DNA of 64,000 bases from positions 62,001-126,000 of the forward strand of contig DASVDH010000127.1 of the NCBI GenBank assembly GCA_036381195.1, read 5' to 3'. The translations under genes and the position numbers were made by a program. This DNA comes from RSA9 sp036381195. Lineage in GTDB: Bacteria > Gemmatimonadota > Gemmatimonadetes > Longimicrobiales > RSA9. Of the stretch, positions 25,301 to 32,574 are shown piece by piece. Every line of letters starts with the position of its first letter. The first letter of the stretch is position 1. The notes beneath the pieces are model-generated. The model searched no databases and was not told the origin of the DNA. It saw nothing but the letters and a program-made list of their open reading frames with translations.

Positions 25301-26793
25301 CCTTCACGTTGTGGCTGCCCCGCGACCTACCCGCCGGTTTCGCACCCCGCGAAGCGGCCGCGCGCGCGCCCGACCACCGCCCTCCCCCGCGCCGCCACCT
25401 CGCCGCGGACGGCCCGCCATCCGCCGCAGGCGCGAGCGGCGGGAGTCCTGACGGGTGCGGCTCCGCGGAGGAGGCGCGCCTGCGCGCCCTCGTGGAGGAG
25501 TTGCGGCGCAGGCTCGACGAGCACGAGCTCCTCGCATCGGCGACCGCCACGCTCACGTCCTCCCTGGATTACGTGGAGACGCTGGAGCAGCTCGCGCGGC
25601 TCGCCGTGCCGCGCCTCGCGGACCTCTGCATCGTGGACGTCGCCTCGGACACCCGGAAGATCCGCCGTGTCGCCGTGGTGCATCGCGACCCCGCGCGGGA
25701 GGAGCTCGCGGACCGACTCCACGGCTTCGCCCCGGATCCTGCACGGAGTCCCCTCGGGCGCGTGCTGTTCAACGGCCGGCCACGGATCATCCCCCACGTG
25801 GACGAGGCCTGGCTCCGAACGACGGCCGAAAGCGACGAGCACCTCCGAGTGCTCCGCGCCCTCCAGCCGCGCTCCGCCATCCTGGTGCCGTTGGGGGCGC
25901 GGGGGCGCGTGCTCGGCCTCCTGAGCCTCTTCCGCACCGAGGTGGGGCGGTCCTACGACCAGGACGATCTGCGGCTGGCGGAGGAGCTGGGGCGCCGCGC
26001 GAGCATTGCGGCCGACAACGCGCGGCTGTACGAGGCCGCGCAGGCCGCGAGCCAGGCGAAATCCGACTTCCTCGCCGTCATGAGCCACGAACTGCGGACG
26101 CCGCTCACCGCGATCATCGGGTACGAAGAGTTGCTGGAGCGAGGACTCGCGGGGCGGGTCACGGACGAGCAGTTGAGGTACCTCCGCCGCATCAGCGTGA
26201 GCGCGCTCCACCTGCGCGAGCTGATCGAGGAGATCCTGACGTTCTCCCGGCTCGAATCGGCCCGCGAGGCGGTCCGGCTCGAGCACACGGACGTGGCGCG
26301 GCTGGCACGGGAGACGGCGGACGTCATCGAGCCCGTGGCACGCGAGAAGGAGCTGACGTTCGACGTCGTCCTCCCCTCGGAGCCGCTCGAGGCGGAAACG
26401 GACCCCGCCAAGCTGCGCCGGGTCCTCCTCAACCTGCTCAACAATGCGGTGTCCTTCACAGACGAGGGCGGGATCCGCTTCACGCTCGAGCGCAGCAACG
26501 ACACGGCCATCTTCCGCATCCGCGACACCGGCATCGGCATCGCGACCGAATCCCTCGAGCGCATCTTCGAGCCCTTCTGGCAGGAGCAGCGCGGGCTCAC
26601 GCGCGAGGTCGGCGGCACCGGCCTGGGGCTCACGGTCGCGCGGCGGCTGGCCCGCATGCTGGGCGGCGACGTCACGGTCACGAGCGAGATCGGCAAGGGC
26701 TCGACCTTCACGGTCCGCCTGCCGCTCCGGCCGCCCGCACCGCCGCGCGCAGGAGAAAGCCCGCAGCGAGAATCGCGAGCCCCGCCAGGATGA
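22327..26793 (+). CDS. Giant membrane sensor with two complete histidine-kinase cores
   Basis: 1488 residues. About eight hydrophobic segments at 25-290 form an N-terminal sensor region. Then follow PAS 1 (about 320-440, GTWDWDVRTGAVTWSRELEA), PAS 2 (about 445-560, WNRAGERLYGYTAAEMVG), a coiled coil, GAF 1 (about 605-755, with the Cys pair RRSCGRCHA), HisKA 1 (GFSHDVKNPLGA, His near 780) and HATPase 1 (VNAVKY, DTGPGIP, GAGLGLAIS). After a Pro/Ala linker come a second coiled coil, GAF 2 (about 1075-1235), HisKA 2 (VMSHELRTPLTAI, His near 1254) and HATPase 2 (NLLNNAVSF, DTGIGIA, GTGLGLTVARR). There is no receiver or phosphotransfer domain. Both cores look catalytically intact. The 3' end overlaps the convergent permease gene by 86 bases. 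Confidence 0.9.
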   Translation: MRADGRRPEPGEAERRGAEAARAGRYGTLSRAAAFAALALGLAVLAGWALNEPVLIQVGRGYAPMPPLAAVDFVVGGLALLLSRPADAGRARRAAGAALAGVLTLLSLANVAHQIAGDIAPLGNLLFPAAVAASPWPDPWPATSTALAFSLIGLALLTLALRVRAGDLATQVLALAAAFLALHTLVLYIYDINVLIGRQAYTPMALHSALGVLVLALGILLARPDRGLMRTVTAEDIGGDTARKLLPVALAAPLLFGLARVPGLEARLFGPVLGITLALTLSIAALVALVWWTARAVHRLEQARMRALERAELTRVERERAAARLRLALEAAQVGTWDWDVRTGAVTWSRELEAIYGSDPELVPRSVEELWQAAHPEDRARVRAAIERALESGESYHLEFRTIRPDGAVRWVEMWGTVFRSAQGEPAHMACLCRDVTERVEEARAKARLAEIVESSDDAIAWGDLDGTIRSWNRAGERLYGYTAAEMVGESAYKLAPPGREGEIATILDRLRRGERIENFETVRRTKDGQDIDVSLTVSPVRDAAGRVIGWSIIARDITAQKQAEAERERLLAREREAHAAAEAARREAERHTRQETALRRAAEALTETYSPDEVIRQIADAALEATGADGAFVLRLDRELRDLRVAAAAGTHVPALGQHFPYRGSATESVLERGGVESENIPGSRDTGLPEEVRRSCGRCHAIIVPLVDSGEEIGSLILVRVPERRPFGVEERERADTFAHLTSLALRKIHLLEEAERGRKEMEQLLESRGRLTRGFSHDVKNPLGAAEGQLALLEEGVLDHLAPRQREGVQRARSSIRTAIRLIDSLVELARAEAGRLAVELEPTDVRGVVQEVVEEYRSAAEAKGLEVETRLAEELPIIRSDVDRIRQILANMIVNAVKYTEHGRITVVAKRGEGKAAAPGPGRWMVVEVSDTGPGIPQGMQEAVFGEFIRLEPGPGRGAGLGLAISRRLARLLGGDITLRSEPGKGSTFTLWLPRDLPAGFAPREAAARAPDHRPPPRRHLAADGPPSAAGASGGSPDGCGSAEEARLRALVEELRRRLDEHELLASATATLTSSLDYVETLEQLARLAVPRLADLCIVDVASDTRKIRRVAVVHRDPAREELADRLHGFAPDPARSPLGRVLFNGRPRIIPHVDEAWLRTTAESDEHLRVLRALQPRSAILVPLGARGRVLGLLSLFRTEVGRSYDQDDLRLAEELGRRASIAADNARLYEAAQAASQAKSDFLAVMSHELRTPLTAIIGYEELLERGLAGRVTDEQLRYLRRISVSALHLRELIEEILTFSRLESAREAVRLEHTDVARLARETADVIEPVAREKELTFDVVLPSEPLEAETDPAKLRRVLLNLLNNAVSFTDEGGIRFTLERSNDTAIFRIRDTGIGIATESLERIFEPFWQEQRGLTREVGGTGLGLTVARRLARMLGGDVTVTSEIGKGSTFTVRLPLRPPAPPRAGESPQRESRAPPG

Positions 26794-27985
26794 TGCCCGG
26801 CGAGAGCGAGAGCGCGAGGAGCGTGCAGCCGGCCAGCCCGAGCGCCGGCACGGCATCGCTGAACCGCTTCGCCTGCCTCGGCATGCGCAGCGCCGCGAGG
26901 TTCGTGATCCCGTAATACAGCAGGATGGTGAACGACGCCGTGGCCGCCACACCCGCCAGGGTGCCGGTGCCGGCGACGATCGCCGCGGCCGCGCCGACGG
27001 CGAGGACCGCCCTGCCCGGCACGTCGTGGCGCGGGTGCACCGCCTCCAGGAAGCGCGGCAGGTCGCCCCGCCGCGCCATCGCGAACACCATCCGGCTCAG
27101 CCCCAGGAGCTGTGAGAGGATCACGCCCAGCATGGCCGCCACGCCGCCCACCACCACGGCCGCGCGGACCCAGCCGGCAGAGAACGAGCGCGCCGCCACC
27201 TCGAGCGGCGCCGCCGTCCCTGCCAGCGCGTCCGTCCCCACCGCACCCGCGGCGACCAGCGCGACGGCCAGGTACAGCAGCAGTACGCCGCCGATCGTGA
27301 CCTCGATCGCCCGCGGGATGGTGCGCTGCGGCTCGCGCACCTCCTCACCCAGCGTGGCAATGCGCGCGTAGCCCGTGTAGGCGAAGAAGAGCAGCGCGCC
27401 CGCACGCAGGACGCCCTCGACGCCGGCGGGCGCGAACGGCCGCAGGTTGGAGACGCGGAACGATGGCGCGCCGAACAGCACGAACAGCGACAGCGCGCCC
27501 ACCGAAACCGCCACGATGACGAGGTTGGCGCGGCTCGAGCGGCGGATGCCGAAGTAGTTCAACGCCGTGAAGGCGGCGACGGCACCGACGGCGACGGCGC
27601 GCGGCGGCAGCCCGGGCGCGAGCGCCTCCAGGTAGCCCGCCAGCCCGAGCGCGACCGTGCCCGCCGCCGTGATCTTGCTCGCGAGGAACAGCCAGCCCGC
27701 CGCGAAGCCGAACGCGGGCGAGAGGACCCGGTACCCGTACTCGTACGTGCCGCCCGAGCGCGGGTACTCGGCCGCGAGCTGCGCCGAGCTGAGCGCGTTC
27801 GCCGCCGCGGCGCCGCCCGCGAGCAGCAGCCCCAGCAGGAACGCCGGCCCGGCCACGCCCGCCGCCACGCCCGTGACCACGAAGATCCCCGCGCCGATGA
27901 TCGCGCCGACGCCGATGCCCACGGCGTCCAGCAGGCCGAGCTCGCGGCGCAGCGCATTCGCCCGGTCCTCATCGCTTCCCGGCAT
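26708..27985 (-). CDS. APC-superfamily amino acid permease
   Basis: 425 residues from the ATG of MPGSDEDRAN. Twelve hydrophobic segments can be counted. Helix 1 carries the substrate-binding turn GVGAIIGAGIFVVTG, the hallmark of APC transporters (GxG), helix 2-3 has YPRSGGTYEYGYRVL, helix 6 has FFAYTGYARIATLGEEVREP. It is a cation-coupled amino acid or polyamine symporter; the substrate is not evident. Unusual 86-base overlap at the 3' end with the opposing giant kinase gene. Confidence 0.88.
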   Translation of the reverse strand: MPGSDEDRANALRRELGLLDAVGIGVGAIIGAGIFVVTGVAAGVAGPAFLLGLLLAGGAAAANALSSAQLAAEYPRSGGTYEYGYRVLSPAFGFAAGWLFLASKITAAGTVALGLAGYLEALAPGLPPRAVAVGAVAAFTALNYFGIRRSSRANLVIVAVSVGALSLFVLFGAPSFRVSNLRPFAPAGVEGVLRAGALLFFAYTGYARIATLGEEVREPQRTIPRAIEVTIGGVLLLYLAVALVAAGAVGTDALAGTAAPLEVAARSFSAGWVRAAVVVGGVAAMLGVILSQLLGLSRMVFAMARRGDLPRFLEAVHPRHDVPGRAVLAVGAAAAIVAGTGTLAGVAATASFTILLYYGITNLAALRMPRQAKRFSDAVPALGLAGCTLLALSLSPGIILAGLAILAAGFLLRAAVRAAGAAGGP

Positions 27986-28079
27986 GCGCGCAAACCTACG
28001 CGCTTGCGCGGGCGCCCGCACGGGCGGGCGCCGACGGGCGGCCGCCGCGAGCCGGGCGGCGCCCATACGCCGAGACGGT

Positions 28080-28107
28080 CCGGATGGTTCAATCTTGTAC
28101 CATCCGG
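28080..28107. promoter_or_regulatory. 9-base perfect inverted repeat upstream of the sigma-factor operon
   Basis: CCGGATGGT (28080-28088), ten bases, then ACCATCCGG (28099-28107). It lies in the 440-base gap between the divergent permease and sigma-operon genes, and its AT-containing centre (TCAATCTTGT) is unusual here. There is no T-run on either side, which favours an operator over a terminator. Confidence 0.45.
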
Positions 28108-28257
28108 CTCCTCGTGGTGAATGGCGGGGCGCGGCGCGACGGGTCGTGCGCCGGGCCGCGGCCGCCTGTTCCGGCGGCGCGGCCGCCCCTGCGGAAGGGG
28201 GCCGCGTCGCGGCCGGACCGCCGAACGGCCCTGCGCTGGCACGCGACGTGCCCTGGC

Positions 28258-28344
28258 CCATGTGACTCCGCACGGGGGGATCGGACGTGAACGCCCTGCC
28301 CGCGCCGCGCGCGCTCCATGTGACTCTGCGCGGGGGGAGGATCG
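28258..28344. repeat. Direct repeat upstream of the sigma-factor operon
   Basis: CCATGTGACTCCGCACGGGG (28258 on) continues GGATCG; the second copy at 28316-28344 reads CCATGTGACTCTGCGCGGGG, then GGAGGATCG. The period is 58 bases and the second copy ends about 80 bases before the first start codon. Could be paired activator sites or two copies of an autoregulated sigma-factor promoter. Confidence 0.55.
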
Positions 28345-28425
28345 TCCGGATGTTGGGGAACGCGGATGGACGGCAGCGCCCCGCGGCGTTGCCGGACGGA
28401 GTACCCACAGCACGCAGGACCGGAC

Positions 28426-29136
28426 ATGAGCACACGCATCCAGGCCGCGCTGGACGGCGAGGTCGCCAGGGAGTCGCTGCGGCCCGAGGAGGCCCGCGAG
28501 CTGGACCTCTGGGAAGAAGCGATCGACACGGCGCTCGCGCCCGTCCGGCGGGAAGCGGCGCCCGACCTGACCGAAGCCGTGATGCGCCGCATCGCCCGGC
28601 CCGCGGTTGCGGGGGAGACGAGCCCCCGGCACGCCGCCTCCGAGGCCGCCTCTCCGCGCGGCCGCGCGGCCGGCGGGTGGAAGAGGGTCGCGGCGTGGTT
28701 GCTCGCGCCGAGGCCGGTCACCCTGATCTTCAGGCCCGCGTCCGCGCTCGCGGCCGCGGCCGTGGGCGCGCTGCTCGTGGCCGCGCCCTGGCCTGGCCGG
28801 GGCGGCCCGGATACGCGGCCGGCCGCCGCGGCGCACGCGGGTGCTCCGGAGACGACGAAGGTCTTCGTCCAGTTCCGTCTCGAGGCGCCGGGTGCCCGAC
28901 GCGTCGAGCTGGCCGGCGACTTCACGGACTGGCGGCCGGCACACACGCTCAGCGAAGCGGCGCCCGGCGTGTGGACCGTCGTCGTCCCGCTCGAGCCAGG
29001 CGTCCATGAGTACGCGTTCGTGATCGATGGCGAGCGCTGGGTCCCGGACCCGCTCGCGCCGCGTGTGGACGATGGATTCGGCGGGAGCAACAGCCGCCTG
29101 GACGTGCTCGCGCCGATCCCCGGAGGTGCGCTGTGA
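28426..29136 (+). CDS. Membrane-anchored CBM48/isoamylase-N domain protein, anti-sigma-like
   Basis: 236 residues. The N-terminal 70 residues are acidic and helical (IQAALDGEVARESLRPEEAR, and DLTEAVMRRIARP) as in anti-sigma factors, but lack the His-Cys-Cys zinc motif. One membrane helix lies near 108-127 (ASALAAAAVGALLVAAPW). The C-terminal 95 residues are a CBM48/E-set domain: VELAGDFTDWRPAHTLSEAA, then GVHEYAFVIDGERWVPDP. Such domains bind glycogen-like glucans. First gene of a coupled operon with a second CBM48 protein and an ECF sigma factor. Topology would place the CBM48 domain in the periplasm and the anti-sigma-like part in the cytoplasm; the role as a glycan-responsive anti-sigma factor is inferred. 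Confidence 0.7.
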   Translation: MSTRIQAALDGEVARESLRPEEARELDLWEEAIDTALAPVRREAAPDLTEAVMRRIARPAVAGETSPRHAASEAASPRGRAAGGWKRVAAWLLAPRPVTLIFRPASALAAAAVGALLVAAPWPGRGGPDTRPAAAAHAGAPETTKVFVQFRLEAPGARRVELAGDFTDWRPAHTLSEAAPGVWTVVVPLEPGVHEYAFVIDGERWVPDPLAPRVDDGFGGSNSRLDVLAPIPGGAL

Positions 29137-30377
29137 CGCGCGCACGCGCCGCCGGCGTGTCGGCCGCGCGAGCGGCGGGCGCGCGCTGCGCCGCGGCGGC
29201 AGCGTACGCGGGAGCGCCCGTGCGCGCGCTGGCCGCGCTGCTGGCCGCGAGCGTGCTCGTGCCGGCACCCGCGCTCGCACAGCGCTGGAGTGCCGAGGCG
29301 CAGTTCGGCCGGCTGGACTTCCTCGCCGCTGCCGCTGCGGCGCCGCCCGCAACCAGCATCAGCTTCGGCCTGCGCCGCGATTCGCCCTCCGGCCGCTTGC
29401 GGTTCGCTGGTGGCCTGCCGCTGGGCGAGGAGGATCCCGTCTGGGCGCTGGCCGAGGTGGCGGAGCGCGCTGGCCTGCGCCGGGGCGCATGGTTCCTCGG
29501 CGCAGACCTCTCGGCCTACGGCTTCCTCCAGCGCTACGCCACCAGGGTCGCGGCGGAGGATGGCGGACTGCTCGGCGGACTCATCCCGGGAGCGCGCTCG
29601 CGCGAAGAGGTGGTGCACGGCTTCGGCGTCGCTGGCGAGGCCGTACCGGTGATCGGCGTCACGACGTCGGCCATCGGCATCGAGGCTGGCGCCGGCGTTT
29701 CCTATTACCACGGAGCGCTGGGCGAGCAGGCCCGCAGCCGCCTCGCGCGGCTCGCGGACGTGCGGCTCACGTTCGCGCCCCGCTCGCGGTTTGCCGTGAG
29801 CGCGGAACTGCACGGCGTGGCCGTCGAGGAGGGCCGTTACTCGCGGGCGGGAATCATCGGCGCGTACCGGCGCGGGCACGCCACGCTGTGGGCATCCGCG
29901 GGCTACTGGCTCGATGGCGAAGGCGGCACGCCGTGGGCGGCCGGCGCCTCGCTCTCGCTGGGGAGGCGGATGGAGATCGAGGTCTACGCGCGGCACGATC
30001 CATTCGACCCGATCCACCGCAGCGCGCCGCGGCGCTCGTGGGGTGCCGCCACGCGCGTGTTCCTCACCTCGCCGCCCGCGCCCGCGGAGCCCGTGCCGGC
30101 GGCGTACGCGGGTGGACGCGCGACCATCGTCCTCCCGGCGGACGCGGTGCGGGGCCGGCCGCGCATCGCGGGCGACTTCAACGACTGGACACCCGCGGCC
30201 ATGACGCGGGAGGGCGAACGCTGGACGTACACCGTGGCGCTGGCGCCCGGCGTGTACGAGTACGCATTCGTCAGCGAGGACGGCGAGTGGTTCGTGCCCG
30301 AGTCGGTGCCCGGCCGCAAGGACGACGGAATGGGCGGCCACGTCGCCATCCTCGTGGTCCGGGAGGCGGAGCCGTGA
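29133..30377 (+). CDS. Exported beta-rich protein with C-terminal CBM48 domain
   Basis: 414 residues from a GTG that overlaps the previous stop. Signal peptide to about residue 49 (LLAASVLVPAPALAQ). Residues 50-315 are rich in alternating hydrophobic strands (SISFGLRRDSPSGRLRFAGG, RAGIIGAYRRGHATLWASAG), as expected of an outer-membrane or surface beta-barrel. The last 85 residues are a CBM48 domain (GRPRIAGDFNDWTPAAMTRE, VYEYAFVSEDGEWFVPE) clearly related to that of the preceding gene. The stop overlaps the sigma factor start. I do not recognise a family for the barrel part. Confidence 0.65.
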   Translation: MTRARAAGVSAARAAGARCAAAAAYAGAPVRALAALLAASVLVPAPALAQRWSAEAQFGRLDFLAAAAAAPPATSISFGLRRDSPSGRLRFAGGLPLGEEDPVWALAEVAERAGLRRGAWFLGADLSAYGFLQRYATRVAAEDGGLLGGLIPGARSREEVVHGFGVAGEAVPVIGVTTSAIGIEAGAGVSYYHGALGEQARSRLARLADVRLTFAPRSRFAVSAELHGVAVEEGRYSRAGIIGAYRRGHATLWASAGYWLDGEGGTPWAAGASLSLGRRMEIEVYARHDPFDPIHRSAPRRSWGAATRVFLTSPPAPAEPVPAAYAGGRATIVLPADAVRGRPRIAGDFNDWTPAAMTREGERWTYTVALAPGVYEYAFVSEDGEWFVPESVPGRKDDGMGGHVAILVVREAEP

Positions 30378-30976
30378 GCGCGGCCGGGCCGGAGGCGCGG
30401 CGGGCTCTCGCGCCGGCGCACCGCTTACGGACGCCGGAGACGGAGCCGGGTGATGGCGACATCGTCGCCCGCGTGCTGCGCGGCGACAGCGACAGCTTCG
30501 CGATCCTCGTCCGGCGGCACCAGGAGGCGCTCTTCCGTCACGCGCGCGGGATGGGCCTCGACCCGGACACGGCCGCGGACATGGTGCAGGATGCGCTGGT
30601 CAAGGCGTACGGAGGGCTCACCCACTGTCGCAACCCGGACCGCTTCCGGAGCTGGCTGTTCCGCATCCTGCGCAACTGCTGCCTGGACTACCTGAAGAAC
30701 GTGCGGCGCCGGGACGTCTCGCTCGAGGATCCGGCGCTGGGCGATGCCGCGGCCCGGGTGCAGCCCCACGATGAGACGCGCGCCTATCTCGGCGCGGCGC
30801 TCGGGCGGCTCTCGCCGCTGCTCCGCGAGGCGTTCCTGCTCCGCCACGAGGCCGGTTACACGTATGACGAGGTGGCGGAGATCACCGACGCGTCGCCTAG
30901 CGCGGTGAAGATGCGCGTGCATCGCGCGCGCGAGGAGTTGCGCGCGCAGCTCCTCGAGCACGGCGGTGGGATGTGA
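30374..30976 (+). CDS. ECF-type RNA polymerase sigma factor
   Basis: 200 residues. Region 2: DSFAILVRRHQEALFRHARG, then DPDTAADMVQDALVKAYGG and FRSWLFRILRNCCLDYLKNV. Region 4: LSPLLREAFLLRHEAGYTYD, followed by the HTH with DASPSAVKMRVHRAREEL. No extra C-terminal domain. It directs RNA polymerase to a specific promoter set and is encoded with a membrane protein of anti-sigma-like shape, the usual arrangement for a regulated ECF factor, except that here the sigma gene is third. GTG start coupled to the preceding stop. Confidence 0.92.
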   Translation: MSAAGPEARRALAPAHRLRTPETEPGDGDIVARVLRGDSDSFAILVRRHQEALFRHARGMGLDPDTAADMVQDALVKAYGGLTHCRNPDRFRSWLFRILRNCCLDYLKNVRRRDVSLEDPALGDAAARVQPHDETRAYLGAALGRLSPLLREAFLLRHEAGYTYDEVAEITDASPSAVKMRVHRAREELRAQLLEHGGGM

Positions 30977-31041
30977 CGAACGCGGGAGCGCCGCTCGTCC
31001 AGGAAGACGAGGGGACCGGCGAAACCGTGATGGAGGCGAAC

Positions 31042-31662
31042 ATGAGGTACGGCAAGATGGGCAGGACGGCACTTTTCGTGGTTGCGATCGCGGCCTTTGC
31101 GCCTGCGGTGTCGTACGCGCAGGCCGGGCAGCCTGCGCCAGCGAGCCAGGGTGGCGAGGAGAAGGGCGGCAATGCCGAAGCGCGCATCCAGGCGGCCATG
31201 GAAGCGGCCGTGCGCGCGAACATTCCGGTCTCACTGCTCGAGAGCAAGGCCAAGGAGGGCGAGGCGAAGGGCGTGCCGGCGGAGCGGATCGCCGCGGCCG
31301 TCGAGGCGCGGCTCGAGGCGCTGATGCGCGCGCAGGACGTGCTGGACAAGGCCGGCGTCGAGATCGCCAATGAGGGCGAGCTGTTGCTCGCGGCCGAGGC
31401 GCTGCGCGCGGGCGTGAGCGAGACGGCCCTGATCGAGGTGAGCAAGGCCGCGTCGGGCGAGCAGCGCGCCGTCGCGACGGCAGTGCTCACGGACCTGGTG
31501 CGCCTGGGCATCGCCTCGCCCACCGCCCTCGCCCGCGTGAGCGCCGCACTGGCCGGCCGCGCGGAGTCGCTGGTGAACCTGCGCGCCGAGGCCGCCGCCT
31601 CGCTGCGCGCGCGCGGCGAGCTGGCCACCGGCTTGCCCCTGCCGGGCGGGCCCAACCACTGA
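31042..31662 (+). CDS. Small secreted Ala-rich helical protein
   Basis: 206 residues from the ATG at 31042, which has GGAGG six bases upstream; an alternative GTG at 30973 overlaps the sigma factor stop and would add 23 residues before the signal peptide. Signal peptide to about 29 (ALFVVAIAAFAPAVSYAQA). The mature part is almost entirely alpha-helical and Ala/Glu-rich (ARIQAAMEAAVRANIPVSLL, ESKAKEGEAKGVPAERIAAA). I do not recognise the family. Last gene of the CBM48/sigma operon; an intrinsic terminator follows 25 bases later. Perhaps a periplasmic signal or target protein of the sigma system. Confidence 0.7.
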   Translation: MRYGKMGRTALFVVAIAAFAPAVSYAQAGQPAPASQGGEEKGGNAEARIQAAMEAAVRANIPVSLLESKAKEGEAKGVPAERIAAAVEARLEALMRAQDVLDKAGVEIANEGELLLAAEALRAGVSETALIEVSKAASGEQRAVATAVLTDLVRLGIASPTALARVSAALAGRAESLVNLRAEAAASLRARGELATGLPLPGGPNH

Positions 31663-31687
31663 CCGGTCCCACCGTCCGGCAGCATGC

Positions 31688-31724
31688 GCGGCCCGCCCCG
31701 TTTGCCGGGCGGGCCGCTCTTCTT
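31688..31724 (+). terminator. Intrinsic terminator of the sigma-factor operon
   Basis: Perfect 11-base stem GCGGCCCGCCC (31688-31698) with GGGCGGGCCGC (31707-31717), an eight-base loop, followed by TCTTCTT. Located directly after the last gene of the operon. Confidence 0.8.
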
Positions 31725-31880
31725 ATGATGAAAGGCGGATGGGAGCACCCCCGGCCCGACCCCTCGGCCGGGCCGAGGCCGCGCCCCGCCTCTCCACCAT
31801 GCAAGGAGCGCGGCAGCGCCCGGGTCCCGGCGGAGAAATGGCGAGGCAACCGCGGGGAGGAAGGGGGCGGGCCCGTGCTC

Positions 31881-31933
31881 GTACACGTAAACGTAAACGT
31901 ACACGTGCACGTGCACGTGCACGTTTACACACG
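31881..31933. repeat. Hexamer array of (CTCGTA)n type upstream of the asparaginase-like gene
   Basis: On the plus strand eight to nine hexamers of the form xxCGTx-A run from GTACACGTAAACGTAAACGT through CACGTG repeats to GTTTACAC. In plus-strand triplets it is CAC/AAC/TAC alternating with GTA/GTG/GTT. It ends about 40 bases before the ATG of the downstream gene. The central part is a perfectly alternating purine-pyrimidine tract, which favours Z-DNA. Two related arrays lie at 34939-34983 and 50729-50779, each in the same orientation relative to the next gene. Confidence 0.85.
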
Positions 31934-31970
31934 ACAGCCTCGCCAGGGCGACCACTGGCGGGAGACACGC

Positions 31971-32555
31971 ATGCCGATCCGGGTGTTCGCGACGGGCGGG
32001 ACGTTCGACAAAGAATACGACGAGCTGCGCGGCCAGCTCTACTTCCGGGACACGCACGTGCCCGAGATGCTCCGGCTCGGCCGCTGCCGGCTGGACGTTT
32101 CCGTGCGCACGCTCATGATGATCGATAGCCTCGACATGACCGAGGAGGATCGCGCCACCATCGTGGACCACTGCCGCCGGTGCGCGGAGGAGCGCATCGT
32201 CATCACGCACGGCACGGACACGATGGTCGAGACGGCGCGCGCGCTCGCGCACGGCGTCACGGGCAAGACCATCGTCCTCACGGGCGCGATGGTGCCGTAC
32301 GCGTTCGGCAGCTCGGACGGGCTGTTCAACCTGGGCAGCGCGCTCTCCTTCGTGCAGGTGCTGCCGCCCGGCGTGTACGTGGCGATGAACGGGCGCTGCT
32401 TCCCGTGGAACGACGTGCGCAAGAACCGCGAAACCGGCGTGTTCGAGCCGCTGGGCGAAGAGGCGGCCCGGCCGCTGGAGGCGCGTTCGCCGGCGGGCGA
32501 GGACGGCACGCGCGCACGGCCCGCGGTGCGTGGCGACGCTGCGGCAGGGAGCTGA
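31971..32555 (+). CDS. Asparaginase-fold protein, N-terminal domain only
   Basis: 194 residues. The fold of L-asparaginase type I/II is present in its first domain: nucleophile Thr in VFATGGTFDKEYDE, second catalytic motif THGTDTMVETA, and LTGAMVPYAFGSSDGLFNLG. The C-terminal domain of full-size asparaginases (about 330 residues) is absent; stand-alone proteins of about 160-170 residues with this domain are known from many genomes. The last 30 residues are low-complexity (EARSPAGEDGTRARPAVRG). Whether it hydrolyses asparagine is unknown. A hexamer array lies in its leader. Confidence 0.8.
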   Translation: MPIRVFATGGTFDKEYDELRGQLYFRDTHVPEMLRLGRCRLDVSVRTLMMIDSLDMTEEDRATIVDHCRRCAEERIVITHGTDTMVETARALAHGVTGKTIVLTGAMVPYAFGSSDGLFNLGSALSFVQVLPPGVYVAMNGRCFPWNDVRKNRETGVFEPLGEEAARPLEARSPAGEDGTRARPAVRGDAAAGS

Positions 32556-32574
32556 TGGCGCCGCGCCTCCACGC

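Noticed and set aside
31881..31933. Translation of the hexamer array as a Val-His/Val-Asn N-terminal extension of the asparaginase-like protein
   Set aside because: The frame is open, but the two related arrays are out of frame with their genes, and the ATG after the array gives the usual family start.
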